A DNA stretch of 64,000 bases from assembly GCF_001625305.1 (NCBI RefSeq), contig NW_017803824.1:879925-943924 (forward strand). Reading direction: 5' to 3'. Both the position numbers and the translations under genes were made by a program. Each line of letters opens with the position of its first letter. Position 1 is the stretch's first letter. Below are positions 62,390 to 64,000 of the stretch, piece by piece. The DNA is from Branchiostoma belcheri (taxonomy: Eukaryota; Chordata; Leptocardii; Amphioxiformes; Branchiostomatidae). Below the pieces are notes generated by a model, which saw only the letters and a list, made by a program, of their open reading frames with translations, ran no database searches and was not told the DNA's origin.

Positions 62390-63137
62390 ACATTATTACC
62401 AGATATGTGTCATCAAATACTGTACTTACATGTATGTACTTACAAGCCTCCTGTAGTGAATCCTTTAAACAACAAGTGCCAGGCTTACATGTACTATGAA
62501 TGAGGGAAAAAAGGGGATTTTTAATGGAAAATATTAAGTGAATAACATTTTAACATAGCTTGAGGCAGTAGGGTCTTTCTTTACATTCTTTAGATTTTTG
62601 TATCTTGAATGTTGTCTTTGAGTAATTGTTTCATTTTTTTAATTGTTGCATGTTTCATGCAATGCAGACTTGGTGGTACTGTGAAAATGTTTGTGCAATA
62701 TTCATGAAAATTTCAATTTTGTCTTGTGTAGAGAGACAATAACATTCAGTTACTGACGATACTCTCTGGCTTAATGATTATCAAGTTTTCTATTTTTTCA
62801 CAAAATCCATAGATGTTAGGGCATGAGTCTTAAAAGAGAGTTACATGTTCCTAGATCAAAAACATCAGCTGCTATAGACAAAAAATGTATTGAAACTTGA
62901 CTATAAATAATTGCATTCATATCTGTAAACTATTTATTGTCTGAAACGTTTTGAACACACTACAAACACACACTACAACCGCCAGTTAAAATGTCTCAGA
63001 GACAGTCTAATCTTAAGAACTACTAGTGTTGACTGGGGTTGATTATCCTGGGTGACTTACAAAAGCTGTTTTTAATATAGATTTGATGTAAAAATGTAAA
63101 AATCTGGATGATAGAATACAGATACAGTACTATGTAC

Positions 63138-63143
63138 AATAAA
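63138..63143 (+). other. Poly(A) signal of TMEM184C
   Basis: AATAAA about 750 bp past the later of the two possible stops, in an otherwise non-coding region. Confidence 0.6.
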
Positions 63144-63285
63144 AAGGTGTGTAACATTTTGCATTGTCAGTGTTTTCTCTACCCAGCAAAATGTTCTGTC
63201 ACTAGGTTCTTTCTCAAGTAGAAATGTCTTTTATGCAATTAGCTTTTAAGAACAGTTATCTACATTTTGTATTACTGGAAAACAC

Positions 63286-63428
63286 GTTTCTTCTTCCTCT
63301 TCTTCTCCAAAACAGTGACCTCAACGGCCTTAACCAATGTTGTGTATGTTACCATGGTAACTAGTGTTGGGTTACATCATGTTGCAATTTTAGAGCAGGA
63401 GGGATTAGACTCCTGTCTGACCATATAC
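63286..63428 (+). repeat. Family D dispersed repeat, truncated
   Basis: TTCTTCTCCAAAACAGTGAC, ACCATGGTAACTAGTGTTGG and GAGGGATTAGACTCCTGTC. It matches the first half of the two other copies. Confidence 0.8.
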
Positions 63429-63442
63429 AAAATGCTTCCTTG

Positions 63443-63802
63443 TTACTTAACAGTGATTGAGATGGTACTATTCTGACAACTGGCCTCCAGACATATCTGT
63501 TTGTCCCTTTTCTCCACTGACACTGGCTTGTCCAGCACAATAGCAGCCTGTTTCCAGTGACTGCTGTCATCTCTTGTACTCAGCTTATTGTTTGAGTCCA
63601 CCCAGATCTCGAACCAGAATGGTACGGCCGATATTGTCCCAGAGTCAGACGCTGTGACCACCCACGTTCTGGACTGTTCCAAGTACGAGGGGAGGGTGTC
63701 GTGGGGGGTTTCCTCGTCCAGTTTGAAGTTGAAGATGTGGAAAGGCTCTGTAAGGGGTTTGTGGGGAAGTGTGGACAGGGTGATGTCCTGGTGGGTTGTT
63801 GC
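63443..63802 (-). CDS. PRMT9: Protein arginine methyltransferase 9-like, last coding exon (partial)
   Basis: 120 codons including the stop follow a CACCACACAG acceptor and start in phase 0 with ATTHQDITLSTLP. The segment reads LTEPFHIFNFKLDEE, SGTISAVPFWFEIW and HWKQAAIVLD, which fits the C-terminal beta-barrel of the PRMT7/PRMT9 group, where a Trp-rich strand precedes a WKQA motif. PRMT9 dimethylates the splicing factor SF3B2 in vertebrates. The catalytic domain lies beyond the right edge of the window. Convergence with TMEM184C matches the human neighbour PRMT9 and strengthens the call over PRMT7. From 63803 to 64000 only intron is seen. Confidence 0.75.
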   Translation of the reverse strand, partial: ATTHQDITLSTLPHKPLTEPFHIFNFKLDEETPHDTLPSYLEQSRTWVVTASDSGTISAVPFWFEIWVDSNNKLSTRDDSSHWKQAAIVLDKPVSVEKRDKQICLEASCQNSTISITVK

Positions 63803-64000
63803 CTGTGTGGTGGGGAACATTTGTACTATTTTTATAGAAACACAGGTGCAAAAGTTAGATATAAATCATTGAAGGGGAAATTCGGGAAATTATGTAGTTG
63901 CTAAAACATTGCGTAAATGTCAGAAATGTGAGATAACTGCACAGATATGAAAAAGTGGATTCAAAGTAAATCAGAATCACAAGATTTTTTTTAATAGTTC

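Larger units (their letters stand above)
62390..63442. other. Convergent 3' region of TMEM184C and PRMT9
   Basis: This is a TMEM184C 3' UTR with AATAAA at 63138-63143, followed by a truncated family D repeat (63286-63428) that abuts the PRMT9 stop. No additional exon is seen. Confidence 0.65.

Overview
The window looks like nuclear DNA of a cephalochordate (amphioxus, Branchiostoma). It has compact multi-exon genes with GT-AG introns, vertebrate-like proteins, vertebrate-like gene pairs (TIMM10B next to arfaptin, TMEM184C next to PRMT9) and many short inverted-repeat elements in the introns. The species call is an inference from protein resemblance and gene order; no search was run. No prokaryotic features, CRISPR arrays, rRNA genes or convincing viral remnants were seen.

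Layout, left to right: (1) 1-3552, minus: a TNF-superfamily ligand whose 3' end runs off the window. (2) 5246-16607, minus: a 19-exon protein resembling cyclic-nucleotide-binding-domain protein CNBD2. (3) 18758-20461, minus: TIMM10B, a small-TIM mitochondrial chaperone with an unusual long tail. (4) About 20600-32979, plus: arfaptin (ARFIP1/2), head-to-head with TIMM10B. (5) 36205-40652, plus: an UNC93A-like membrane protein. (6) 41029-42389, minus: a two-exon protein I do not recognise. (7) 43580-49831, minus: Integrator subunit 12. (8) 50254-51651, plus: mitochondrial 3-oxoacyl-ACP synthase OXSM with an intronless CDS, head-to-head with INTS12. (9) 52651-56181, minus: spartin. (10) 57763-62389, plus: TMEM184C. 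(11) 63443-63802, minus: the last coding exon of a PRMT9-like methyltransferase.

The genes do not form one pathway. They are housekeeping and signalling genes for mitochondrial import and fatty-acid synthesis, snRNA processing, Golgi and endosome membranes, and cytokine signalling. They are arranged as divergent pairs, probably with shared promoters, and convergent pairs.

The most striking pattern is that tandem duplications repeatedly straddle exon-intron boundaries. Arfaptin has nine extra copies of its start exon with acceptor (period about 139 bp). TMEM184C has three extra copies of its first coding exon (153-155 bp). INTS12 has one extra copy of an exon 3 acceptor segment. UNC93A has its exon 1 donor triplicated (23 bp). 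Arfaptin also carries a diverged intronic copy of part of a BAR-domain exon. Several families of foldback/MITE-like elements, one tRNA-derived SINE with clear target-site duplications, and an unusual (TATAA)n tract flanked by perfect palindromes fill the introns. All exon boundaries were inferred by eye from splice signals, reading phase and family resemblance.
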